Positions 1 through 6,381 are shown, counted from the stretch's first letter. The stretch: 7,765 nt of DNA from an uncultured Parvimonas sp. (GCA_902470455.1 CABRGI010000034.1:1-7765), one strand, 5' to 3'. Notes: a model not told the origin generated them from the letters alone. Made by a program: numbers and translations.

Positions 1-599
1 TCATTCAAAATCATCACCCACTTCTTTGTAACTGATACTTCCACTTTTTCTACATTTATATTTGTGATTGTGAAGCCATCTTGCATTGTGCCTTCAATTG
101 CAGATATATATCCTGAAGCAACAGATTTTTCAACTACTTCATATTTGATTTCTGTCCCATCATTTTCATATTTCGGTAAGTTTGTAAATTTATGTGTCCA
201 ATTATCACTTGCTTTTAATTCATATTCTTGTATTACATCATTACTTCCTACTTTTCTAAGCTCTACAATAATAGAATCTTTAACTGGTCCTACCCACTTC
301 TTTGTAACTGATACTTCTGTCTTTTCTACATTTGTATTTGTTATTATGAATTTTCCTGTGCCATCTTTTTCATATTTAGCCTCGTATCCAGTAGGTACAT
401 TCTTTTCTACTACTTTATAATCAATTAATGTTCCATCTGTCTCATATTTATCTAATCCTGTAAATTCATAACTCCAATTTTCATTTGCTTTTAATTCATG
501 CTCTTGTATAACAGTGTCACTGCCGGCTTTTTTTAGTTCTACTATTACTGAATCTTTAGCAGGTCCTACCCATTTTTTCAAAACAGAAATTGAAATTTT
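1..599 (-). repeat. Tandem 276-bp Cna-B coding repeats (two full units and the start of a third)
   Basis: Unit 1 is 324-599, unit 2 is 48-323 and unit 3 begins at 47. The spacing of 276 bp (92 codons) is exact for the K-K-W-V motif, the V-V-E-K-x-V glutamate motif and the I-T-N asparagine motif. A 26-bp tract is identical between 292-317 and 16-41. The units otherwise differ at many codons, so they are diverged repeats and not a fresh duplication. Repeats of this kind change copy number by recombination and also break assemblies, which may explain why the window ends here. Confidence 0.85.
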
Positions 600-1883
600 T
601 TCATTTGGTTTATTTACAACATTTTTAAGTGCGACTTTGTCCCCTGTAAAGTCACTTTCTTCAACAAAAACTGGTTCTGATAATCGTAAATATCCACTAG
701 GGGCATTAGTTTCAACAAGTTTATATCTGTCCAAAACTAAATTTCCAATTTCTCCTGTTCCGTCTGTACCGGTAGTAATAGTTCCAACTTTTTGATTATT
801 ACGCACACGAATTACGTCAAACTCTGCTCCTGATAATACAGAACCGTTTTGACCGGTTTTATTAATTTTAATCTTATATACATATCCTGCACCACCGCCA
901 CTAGCATCAGTAATTTTATAAGACATTTTATACTCATAGTTTCTTCCATTATCTACCAAATTTACTTTATTAGTAAACAATTCTCCAACTACAGGTTCAT
1001 AGGATATTTTAACTTTATATCTAATCATCATCCCTTTACCGGCAGGTCTATTCCCAATATCTAGTGTAAACTTATTTCCTTCAACTTTAAGTTTATCTTT
1101 ATATTGTGCAGTCACATTTACTTCTTCTTTAAATAGGATATCAGTTCCAGCTTCATTACTAACCCATTTGCCTTCAAGTATTTGAAATGAATCTTCAATA
1201 TATTGAACTCCTGGATTTAAAAGTGTATCAGTAACTTTAGCATTAACCATTTCTTTATTAGCTTGATTAATAGCTATTTTATAATGACCGATAGTTTTAT
1301 TTCCACTATCCATCCATCCACCTTTAATCAATTGAACTCCTGTAACTTGATGTGGATTATAAGTAACAGTACCCGCTGGAACAACAGCTCCATCCCCGCT
1401 TGCAGTAAGTGTTACAGGGATAACACCAGTTTGAGTTTGTGTTCCACTATTAATTTGAATATTAAAATAAAATGAGCCTTTAACTCCTGAATGTTCTTCA
1501 GCATATTTTGTATAGGTAATAACAACTTTAGTAGGATTTCCATCAACTAATCTTCCATTTGCAACAACATCATTTCCGGCTTTAATTTCAAATTGAAAAG
1601 GCGATGCAGGTGAAAAACCTTTAGGCAATGTCAATGTTGTTGTATCTCCCATCTTTACTTTATTATTTGGTAATTCATACTTTGCATTAACTCGAAATGC
1701 TTGCCACGCTCCAATTGGTTTCGTTATAGGATTTCCTGTTAAATCCGTAATTGAAGCTTCTGTTATTACATTAGTATCTACTTCTTCTGCAAATGATTTA
1801 TTTCTAGCCTGTAATACTATAGAAAAAACCATTATAAAAGCAAGTATAAAACTTAAACTTCTTTTTAATAAATCTTTCTTCAT
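1..1883 (-). CDS. Secreted MSCRAMM-like adhesin with SpaA and Cna-B domains (3' end outside window)
   Basis: The frame stays open from ATG at 1883 to the left edge, giving 627 visible residues. AGGGGA lies about 8 nt upstream of the ATG. Residues 1-32 are a signal peptide: KKDLLKR, then a hydrophobic stretch, then a likely cut after S-F-A. Residues about 38-180 resemble the N2 adhesin subdomain, with T-Y-T-K-Y at 123-127 in place of the MSCRAMM TYTFTDYVD motif. Residues about 185-325 resemble an N3/collagen-binding Ig-like domain (NKTIGHYKIAIN). Residues 333-425 are a SpaA-type prealbumin-like domain with L-S-G-A-E-F and L-V-E-T-N-A-P-S-G-Y. Its likely isopeptide residues are K342, E391 and N421. 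Cna-B repeats begin at about 429, with W438, W530 and W622 exactly 92 residues apart. Expected isopeptide glutamates are E493 and E585, and asparagines are N516 and N608. Such proteins are usually sortase-anchored, but any LPXTG motif would lie outside the window. The ligand cannot be predicted. Repeat similarity is lost after residue 623. Confidence 0.9.
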   Translation of the reverse strand, partial: MKKDLLKRSLSFILAFIMVFSIVLQARNKSFAEEVDTNVITEASITDLTGNPITKPIGAWQAFRVNAKYELPNNKVKMGDTTTLTLPKGFSPASPFQFEIKAGNDVVANGRLVDGNPTKVVITYTKYAEEHSGVKGSFYFNIQINSGTQTQTGVIPVTLTASGDGAVVPAGTVTYNPHQVTGVQLIKGGWMDSGNKTIGHYKIAINQANKEMVNAKVTDTLLNPGVQYIEDSFQILEGKWVSNEAGTDILFKEEVNVTAQYKDKLKVEGNKFTLDIGNRPAGKGMMIRYKVKISYEPVVGELFTNKVNLVDNGRNYEYKMSYKITDASGGGAGYVYKIKINKTGQNGSVLSGAEFDVIRVRNNQKVGTITTGTDGTGEIGNLVLDRYKLVETNAPSGYLRLSEPVFVEESDFTGDKVALKNVVNKPNEKISISVLKKWVGPAKDSVIVELKKAGSDTVIQEHELKANENWSYEFTGLDKYETDGTLIDYKVVEKNVPTGYEAKYEKDGTGKFIITNTNVEKTEVSVTKKWVGPVKDSIIVELRKVGSNDVIQEYELKASDNWTHKFTNLPKYENDGTEIKYEVVEKSVASGYISAIEGTMQDGFTITNINVEKVEVSVTKKWVMILN

Positions 1884-1925
1884 CTTAATCTTCCCCTTTT
1901 AAATAATTTATATTTTTAAAAAATT

Positions 1926-1951
1926 TAGACTCCTATTTTTAAAAAAGTCTA
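1926..1951 (-). other. Hairpin followed by a T-run in the adhesin leader
   Basis: On the minus strand TAGACT pairs with AGTCTA over a 14-nt loop, and two G-T pairs plus a T-A pair can extend the stem inward. A run of six T follows directly (1918-1923). This sits about 43 bp before the adhesin start codon and downstream of its candidate promoter. It resembles a weak intrinsic terminator inside a leader, so attenuation is possible. The core stem is only 6 bp and the region is very AT-rich, so chance is a real alternative. Confidence 0.25.
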
Positions 1952-2045
1952 TGATTTACAATTATTTTGATTAATCATTATCATAATATTTTTTCAAATT
2001 ATTATTAATTATTTTCTAATAATTTAAAACTTAAATCAGAACATA

Positions 2046-2074
2046 ATTATACCCAATTTTTCTGTAAAATTCAA
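2046..2074 (-). promoter_or_regulatory. Candidate sigma-A-type promoter for the adhesin gene
   Basis: On the minus strand TTGAAT (2069-2074, four of six matches to TTGACA) is followed, after exactly 17 nt, by a perfect TATAAT (2046-2051). The predicted transcript starts near 2039 and has a leader of about 155 nt before the ATG at 1883. The match is good, but the background is very AT-rich. Confidence 0.55.
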
Positions 2075-2292
2075 TTAAAGTTATCGCTAAACCATAATAA
2101 TTTTAAATTTTAAATCTTACTAATTGGGAATAATTTTTTTATAATATTATATTGAATCATATCGTTCTAAATTATATCATAATACAACAAAAAAATCTAC
2201 TATTTAAAGCCAAATGAAATATGATTTTTGTTACATATTATTTCATTTTTTATTTAATTTATGTCATAAAACAATATTTATTAAGAAACATA

Positions 2293-2327
2293 AAAATTTT
2301 TAATCAATATCCTCAATCAAAAATTTT
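2293..2327 (-). terminator. Weak candidate terminator after the aldehyde dehydrogenase gene
   Basis: Read on the minus strand, a 12-bp arm pair (2316-2327 with 2293-2304, one G-T pair, 11-nt loop) starts five bases after the TAA stop. The stem is almost all A-T and the following tract is only moderately T-rich (TTATGTTTCTT). Position supports it; composition makes it uncertain. Confidence 0.35.
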
Positions 2328-2331
2328 ACTT

Positions 2332-3696
2332 TTACTTCATTATTCTTTTAAATACACTTAATTTCTTCAAATCGAAAGGTGCATATCTAAAAGGTAAATC
2401 TAAAAAAGTTTTATTTTTTACAACTCCTTTTTTGTGACTTAATAAATCAAAACCATGCTTTCCATGATAAGAGCCCATACCGCTATTTCCTACACCACCA
2501 AAAGGAATATGACTATTTGCAAGTTGCATTATTACATCATTTACACAACCTCCACCATAAGAAATACTGTTAATAATATATTCTGCATTACCTTTATTTT
2601 GTGAAAAAATATAACAAGCCAAAGGATTTTCTCTTTTTTTAATTATATCAACAACTTTATCTATATCATCATACTCAATAATCGGTAACAAAGGTCCAAA
2701 AATTTCATCTTTCATAATCTCATGGTCAAAATCTACATCAGGAAAAAGAGTCGGCTCAATCTTTTTTTCGCTATCATTACATTTTCCGCCAATTACATTT
2801 GACTCCGTCTTTATTAAATTTAAAAGACGTTCATAATGATGAGTATTAATAATTTTTGGATAAGATTTATTATTTATAGCATCAGGATATCTTAATTCAA
2901 TTTCTTCTTGCAGATACTTAATAAATTCTTCTTTTATATTTTTATGAACAACAATATAGTCTATTGATACACATGTCTGTCCTGCATTTAAAAGTTTCCC
3001 CCACACGATACGTTTTGCTGAAAGTTTGATATCAGCTGTTTCGTCAATAATACAAGGACTTTTTCCTCCTAATTCTAGAGAAACAGGTATTAAATTTTCA
3101 CTTGCAACTCGCATTATGATTTTCCCAACTCTTGCACTTCCAGTAAAAAATATAAAATCATATCTTTGATGAAGAATTTCGTCATAATCAAGGTCAGAAT
3201 CTACACAGTAAATATATTCTTCTTCAAATGTTTTATTTATTATATCTCTAATAATTTTTGATGTATTTTTACTCTCTTTTGAGCATTTTATAATAGCACA
3301 ATTTCCTGATGCAATAGCAGCAACCAGTGGGGAAAGTGACAAATTAAAAGGATAATTCCACGGTGCCATTATTAACACAACTCCATAAGGTTCTGAATAG
3401 ACATAGCTTTTAGCAGGAAATATCCCAAGACTTCCTCTCACTCTTTTAGGCTTACTCCATTTTTTTACATTTTTTAATGCCTCATGAATTTCCCCATATA
3501 CTATTCCAATTTCAGTAAGATAACCTTCTGCCTCTGATTTTGAAAGATCCTCATATAGAGCAGATAGAATTTGTTTTTCATTATCTCGAATTACTTTTTT
3601 AAGTTTTTGTAACATATTAATTCTAAATTCAACAGATTTTGTAGCATTTGTTTTAAAAAATTCTTTTTGTTTTTCGACTATATTTTTAAATTCCAT
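2332..3696 (-). CDS. Aldehyde dehydrogenase, class-3-like NAD(P)-dependent
   Basis: This complete protein of 454 residues matches the usual length of short class-3/fatty-aldehyde type dehydrogenases. It oxidises an aldehyde to the acid with NAD(P)+, probably in the cytoplasm. The substrate cannot be read from sequence. Visible motifs, in order, are: E-P-Y-G-V-V (102-107); A-P-W-N-Y-P-F with catalytic-site N114; I-I-K-C-S-K (135-140) at the usual KPSE cofactor site; F-T-G-S (184-187); general base E208 in L-E-L-G-G-K-S-P; nucleophile C242 in G-Q-T-C; E-I-F-G-P (331-335); and P-F-G-G-V-G-N-S-G (398-406). The C-terminal L-P-F-R-Y-A-P-F is typical of the class-3 group. No hydrophobic tail is present. 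The start is ATG with AAGGAGT about 6 nt upstream. It lies 46 bp after the alkC-like gene with no convincing promoter between them, so the two are probably co-transcribed. The catalytic residues are intact. The odd point is C138 and K140 replacing the P and E of KPSE, which may alter cofactor preference. Confidence 0.95.
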   Translation of the reverse strand: MEFKNIVEKQKEFFKTNATKSVEFRINMLQKLKKVIRDNEKQILSALYEDLSKSEAEGYLTEIGIVYGEIHEALKNVKKWSKPKRVRGSLGIFPAKSYVYSEPYGVVLIMAPWNYPFNLSLSPLVAAIASGNCAIIKCSKESKNTSKIIRDIINKTFEEEYIYCVDSDLDYDEILHQRYDFIFFTGSARVGKIIMRVASENLIPVSLELGGKSPCIIDETADIKLSAKRIVWGKLLNAGQTCVSIDYIVVHKNIKEEFIKYLQEEIELRYPDAINNKSYPKIINTHHYERLLNLIKTESNVIGGKCNDSEKKIEPTLFPDVDFDHEIMKDEIFGPLLPIIEYDDIDKVVDIIKKRENPLACYIFSQNKGNAEYIINSISYGGGCVNDVIMQLANSHIPFGGVGNSGMGSYHGKHGFDLLSHKKGVVKNKTFLDLPFRYAPFDLKKLSVFKRIMK

Positions 3697-3742
3697 TTTT
3701 TACTCCTTAGGTTATATATCCCACTTAATAAATAAAAAAATA

Positions 3743-4441
3743 TTATTCCTTTACATTTCTAGATCCATGTTTTATAACCCATTCACATTCTTTACTTATA
3801 TTTTCTTTCTTCCAGCTATTAATAATAAAATAAAATTTATCTTTATCTTCTTTATACAAATCATTCAAATTATTTGCAACACTCTTTTGGATATACTTAT
3901 CCTTATCATCTTTTAAATTACTTAAAATTTCATAGTAATCATCAAAATATTCTAGTGCAGTATATAATTTTTTTGCCCAAGGAAGTCTTATTCTTAAACA
4001 TTCACTCGAAAGTCTTCTAACCCTCTCATGCTCATCTTTACTCCATTCTTTTAAAATCTTAAAACTCTTATCCGGATATTTTTTAATTAAAGGTCTCATA
4101 CAATATTCAGAAGTAAATCTTTTTGTAAGTTCTTTACTAAAATCAATACTCTCCTTAAAATATTCATCTCCATATATCTCAACATATTTTCCAATAGGCC
4201 ACAGCCACCATCCTTCTGTGAATGCTACACTATTTCCTCTTAGCTCATTACCTAAAATTTTTCTAAAAGACTCTATTGTTTTAACATAATCCAAATCTAT
4301 GGATTCATATAAAGCATTTGAAACAAGCTCTTGTCTTTGGTTAAATTCTAAAGACTCTATTTCGCTTTTAGTTAATTCAAAAAATTTTTTATTATTAAAA
4401 TTATCAGTTACTGATGAAATTTTTCTTGCTAAATCCTCCAA
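3743..4441 (-). CDS. alkC: AlkC-like DNA alkylation repair protein (HEAT-like repeats); start doubtful
   Basis: The family is made of HEAT-like helical repeats and removes alkylated bases from DNA by a glycosylase reaction. The family call rests on E-H-E-R-V-R-R-L-S-S-E (137-147, counted from the TTG), R-L-P-W-A (152-156) and S-V-A-N-N-L-N-D-L (187-195), which match the AlkC signatures H-x-R-R-L-x-S-E, R-L-P-W and S-V-A-N-x-L-N-D. From TTG at 4441 it has 232 residues. It ends soon after W-V-I-K-H-G, earlier than family members I recall, which continue with a short basic tail. There is no C-terminal Ig-like domain. The TTG has no ribosome binding site. The same frame runs upstream to a TAG at 4493-4495, and its residues V-K-D-Y-Y-N-I-P-Y-L-E-D-L-A resemble the normal AlkC N-terminus. 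The true start is therefore probably near 4480. The gene heads a likely pair with the aldehyde dehydrogenase. Function is well supported; whether the gene is intact is not. Confidence 0.75.
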   Translation of the reverse strand: MEDLARKISSVTDNFNNKKFFELTKSEIESLEFNQRQELVSNALYESIDLDYVKTIESFRKILGNELRGNSVAFTEGWWLWPIGKYVEIYGDEYFKESIDFSKELTKRFTSEYCMRPLIKKYPDKSFKILKEWSKDEHERVRRLSSECLRIRLPWAKKLYTALEYFDDYYEILSNLKDDKDKYIQKSVANNLNDLYKEDKDKFYFIINSWKKENISKECEWVIKHGSRNVKE

Positions 4442-4476
4442 ATAAGGAATATTATAATAATCTTTTACTTTCGTTC

Positions 4477-4493
4477 CAATTTTTTTACCTTTC
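4477..4493 (-). promoter_or_regulatory. Ribosome binding site that points to an upstream alkC start
   Basis: On the minus strand AAAGG (4488-4492) precedes two possible starts. ATT at 4480 is 7 nt away and in frame with the alkC coding region. TTG at 4479 is 8 nt away but one base out of frame, meeting a TAA after four codons. No ATG or GTG is present between this site and the TTG at 4441. The spacing favours a start here over 4441, which has no purine-rich tract before it. Confidence 0.45.
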
Positions 4494-4631
4494 TAGTATT
4501 AAAATTGATGTAATATTTCTATTAATTTATAATAAAAATTCTTAATCTATCTTAAATTTACCCTTTTTTAATAATATTTTTCTTCAACAATCTTCATAAA
4601 AGTTAATCACAAAAATTAATAATATTTTAAG
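4494..4631. other. Upstream region of the alkC-like gene; no clear promoter seen
   Basis: This very AT-rich stretch lies between the duplicated terminator and the alkC start region, so it should contain the promoter for the alkC/aldehyde dehydrogenase pair. TATTATAAA-like sequence occurs on the minus strand near 4526-4534, but I find no acceptable -35 element at 16-18 nt. Nothing else stands out. Confidence 0.4.
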
Positions 4632-4638
4632 TATTTAA

Positions 4639-4678
4639 AAGAGCCCATTAACCTTTTATTATTAGTTAATGAGCTCTT
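4639..4678 (-). terminator. Intrinsic terminator, distal copy
   Basis: Arms 4639-4652 and 4665-4678 are 14 bp each with a 12-nt loop. In the minus-strand transcript all 14 positions pair, one as a G-U wobble, and TTTT follows the stem. On the plus strand the same position is a C-A mismatch, so the minus direction is favoured. A transcript coming from the DKNYY gene meets this copy second. Confidence 0.7.
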
Positions 4679-4684
4679 ATTTAA

Positions 4685-4724
4685 AAGAGCCCATTAACCT
4701 TTTATTATTAGTTAATGAGCTCTT
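4685..4724 (-). terminator. Intrinsic terminator, proximal copy (ends the DKNYY transcript)
   Basis: Arms 4685-4698 and 4711-4724 with loop 4699-4710 are identical to the distal copy. It lies about 27 bp after the stop of the short frame at 4751-4912 and about 210 bp after the DKNYY stop. That places the short frame inside the same transcript. Confidence 0.75.
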
Positions 4725-4750
4725 ATTTAAATCCTAGATATTTTTAGATA

Positions 4751-4912
4751 CTAATACATAAATTTCCTATTATCCCTAAATAGTTTTCTTCTACCTCTTT
4801 GCTTCAATATACTACCAACAACTACAAAAGGAAATAATAAAATCATATATAGATAATAATAACTATATTTTACAGTTGCTGTGTATTTGACTTCTCCTGA
4901 TACAGCTTGCAT
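4751..4912 (-). CDS. Small putative membrane protein, or detached C-terminus of the DKNYY gene
   Basis: From ATG at 4912 the frame codes 53 residues. It begins M-Q-A-V-S-G-E-V-K-Y, has one likely membrane span at about residues 18-34 (including ILLFPFVVVG), and ends in a strongly basic tail (KQRGRRK, then R-D-N-R-K). The positive-inside pattern places the C-terminus in the cytoplasm. No good ribosome binding site precedes the ATG. The same frame is open back to 4960, into the inverted repeat at the end of the upstream gene. It may be a real small protein, but it looks more like the end of a longer protein that lost its reading frame. I recognise no family. Confidence 0.4.
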   Translation of the reverse strand: MQAVSGEVKYTATVKYSYYYLYMILLFPFVVVGSILKQRGRRKLFRDNRKFMY

Positions 4913-4934
4913 TTTTTCGGCTTTTATTATTTCT

Positions 4935-6242
4935 CTAATTGAACGAATTATTATCGACAGTTATTTTGCCTTCATCTGATAATAATTCGTTCAATACTTC
5001 TTTGTCAGTAATTTCAAAAACTGTATCTTTTATAAGCTGACTATTTCCTAAATTATCAAAATAATAGTATTTCCCATTTTTTTTCCAAACGGAGCCTATT
5101 ACATTACTTTGTATGTCTTTTACTTTTTCCCAACCTTCTTTTTTATCAAAGCTAACTATTTGAGAATTTCTTGAATACAATCGTCTAATATGTGGAACTC
5201 TAAATCTAACAATATACTTTTCATAAGAACTTAAAAAATACATATTTTCTCCATCACAAAATACATTTTCATCTAAAAATTCAATATTTCCTTTAAAATC
5301 ATTTTCTCCAATTTTTATTTGCTTATTTTTTCTTTGATTATAAAAATATACTCCATCTTTTGAAGCAAAAAATAGATTATAAATATGAGAACTACTATTT
5401 CCAATTACTCTATAAGGAGTAAAATTTTCGTCAAATCTAAGATTACCTTTAAAAACTTCTCCACTCTTTTTATCATAAAGCAAATCGTCTCCCTGTTCAA
5501 CTGAAACGACTTCTAATTCCCCACTATTTTTAATTGGTAAAAGTTCATTTTTGTAATAAACATTATTTTTATCACAAAAATACTCTCCATACTTAGAAAC
5601 CTGCTTTATGGTATTTATATCTGCATTTTCAAGAGCCTTCCCCTTGTAATAAAGCAAATCTCCATCTGTTGCAAAATATAATAATTCCTTAAAACTTGAA
5701 AGTTTCTTCTCAGTATCTACTTTGTAATATGGATAAATATATGACTTAGGCTTTTTATTCTTATTAAAAGCATGAACTATATGTCCAAAAGCTTCTGACA
5801 AATATGAAAGGTCATCATTTCTATCAGAAAGTGGAGAACAAAAATAACTACTTTTACCATCAGTATAATATCCATTTGCCACATTAGTTATTTCTTTTGG
5901 ATTAAGGTCTTCAATTTTTACATTTCCAAAATAAACATGATTTTTATCATTTCCGACAACAGTAGGATTATAAATATGCTCTGACTTAATTACACTAAAA
6001 GAATCTACATCAGCATCTTCCACAATGTAATATCCACCACTTGGAATAAGTGCATAAATCTTGCCATCATATTTATAAAAAACGCTATTGTCAATTCGCT
6101 CGCCACTTCTTTCAATATTGACATAAGTATCATCAACATCAAAAAGCTGTCTGAAAACAAAAAAAACAATTACTAAACTAATCAAAATTAAACAAATACC
6201 CAAAATTTTTGAACGAGTACTTTCATTCTCTTTTTTATTCAA
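4935..6242 (-). CDS. Membrane-anchored DKNYY-family protein of unknown function
   Basis: The protein has 435 residues. Residues 1-12 are polar and basic (M-N-K-K-E-N-E), and 13-30 form a hydrophobic span (ILGICLILISLVIVFFVF), giving a signal anchor with most of the protein outside. The external part is rich in short Y/D/K/N motifs typical of the DKNYY family: N-D-K-N-H-V-Y-F (98-105), D-K-N-N-V-Y-Y-K (224-231), S-K-D-G-V-Y-F-Y (294-301) and K-N-G-K-Y-Y-Y-F (388-395). These probably form repeated beta units. No enzyme motif is visible and the biochemical role of the family is not known to me. The start is TTG: an in-frame stop lies just upstream, and GGGGGA (6252-6257) sits 9 nt before it. The last residues V-D-N-N-S-F-N and the stop are encoded in one arm of a perfect inverted repeat, so the natural end may have been altered. 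It has its own promoter and a duplicated terminator, and follows mcrBC in the same direction. Confidence 0.8.
   Translation of the reverse strand: MNKKENESTRSKILGICLILISLVIVFFVFRQLFDVDDTYVNIERSGERIDNSVFYKYDGKIYALIPSGGYYIVEDADVDSFSVIKSEHIYNPTVVGNDKNHVYFGNVKIEDLNPKEITNVANGYYTDGKSSYFCSPLSDRNDDLSYLSEAFGHIVHAFNKNKKPKSYIYPYYKVDTEKKLSSFKELLYFATDGDLLYYKGKALENADINTIKQVSKYGEYFCDKNNVYYKNELLPIKNSGELEVVSVEQGDDLLYDKKSGEVFKGNLRFDENFTPYRVIGNSSSHIYNLFFASKDGVYFYNQRKNKQIKIGENDFKGNIEFLDENVFCDGENMYFLSSYEKYIVRFRVPHIRRLYSRNSQIVSFDKKEGWEKVKDIQSNVIGSVWKKNGKYYYFDNLGNSQLIKDTVFEITDKEVLNELLSDEGKITVDNNSFN
4938..4995. repeat. Perfect 18-bp inverted repeat at the 3' end of the DKNYY gene
   Basis: Arms 4938-4955 and 4978-4995 are exact reverse complements, separated by 22 nt. 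Both arms are translated in the DKNYY frame, as L-N-E-L-L-S and as D-N-N-S-F-N followed by the TAG stop. No T-run follows in the transcript, so it is not a standard terminator. Confidence 0.95.
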
Positions 6243-6251
6243 ATTAAATCA

Positions 6252-6257
6252 TCCCCC
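6252..6257 (-). promoter_or_regulatory. Ribosome binding site fixing the TTG start of the DKNYY gene
   Basis: GGGGGA on the minus strand lies 9 nt before TTG at 6242. The ATG codons overlapping this site are out of frame and stop within a few codons, so TTG is the only workable start nearby. Confidence 0.7.
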
Positions 6258-6302
6258 ATAGTTAGTATTATTTACTTACACTAATAAAAATGTTTCAATG
6301 TA

Positions 6303-6331
6303 ATTATACAAAAAACTAAAGTTACTATAAA
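6303..6331 (-). promoter_or_regulatory. Candidate sigma-A-type promoter for the DKNYY gene
   Basis: On the minus strand TTTATA (6326-6331, four of six matches) is followed after 17 nt by a perfect TATAAT (6303-6308). Transcription would start near 6296, giving a leader of about 54 nt. No convincing terminator lies between mcrC and this site, so read-through from mcrBC could add to expression. Confidence 0.5.
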
Positions 6332-6381
6332 TCTTAATGAACTTTCAATTATTTTATTCTTTTAACAATAACTTTCTCAAA

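Larger units (their letters stand above)
1884..2331. other. Non-coding AT-rich spacer between aldehyde dehydrogenase and adhesin genes
   Basis: No convincing coding frame is present on either strand. The stretch holds the adhesin promoter and its leader of roughly 155 nt, plus a candidate terminator just after the aldehyde dehydrogenase gene. Another hairpin is possible at 2212-2248 (10-bp arms AAATGAAATA and TATTTCATTT, 17-nt loop). On the plus strand it is followed by a T-rich tract, but no plus-strand gene reaches it. A 9-bp AT-only inverted repeat at 1996-2025 is not informative at this base composition. Confidence 0.6.
4632..4731. repeat. Tandem 46-bp direct repeat carrying a terminator hairpin
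   Basis: Copies 4632-4677 and 4678-4723 are identical at all 46 positions, and the period continues for eight further bases (to 4731). Each copy contains a whole hairpin. Perfect identity in non-coding DNA suggests a recent duplication. Confidence 0.95.

Noticed and set aside
64..1475. Plus-strand open frames at 64-420, 514-795, 849-1064 and 1263-1475
   Set aside because: They lie entirely opposite the adhesin coding sequence, whose minus-strand frame shows clear domains and repeats. Their products are low-complexity S/T/F/I-rich sequences with no recognisable family.
1996..2025. 9-bp AT-only inverted repeat upstream of the adhesin
   Set aside because: Arms made only of A and T are expected by chance in this spacer, and nothing else marks it as a site.
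4435..4440. GGAGGA just after TTG 4441 as a ribosome binding site for a shorter AlkC
   Set aside because: No ATG, GTG or TTG lies at a suitable distance in frame downstream, and the residues encoded across it fit the AlkC N-terminus.
4632..4731. Possible CRISPR-like array
   Set aside because: Only two directly abutting copies are present, with no spacers, and each copy is a self-contained terminator hairpin.
6318..6374. Inverted repeat AAAGTTA / TAACTTT after mcrC as a terminator
   Set aside because: The arms are only 7 bp, about 43 nt apart and without a suitable T-run, which is likely by chance in this composition.
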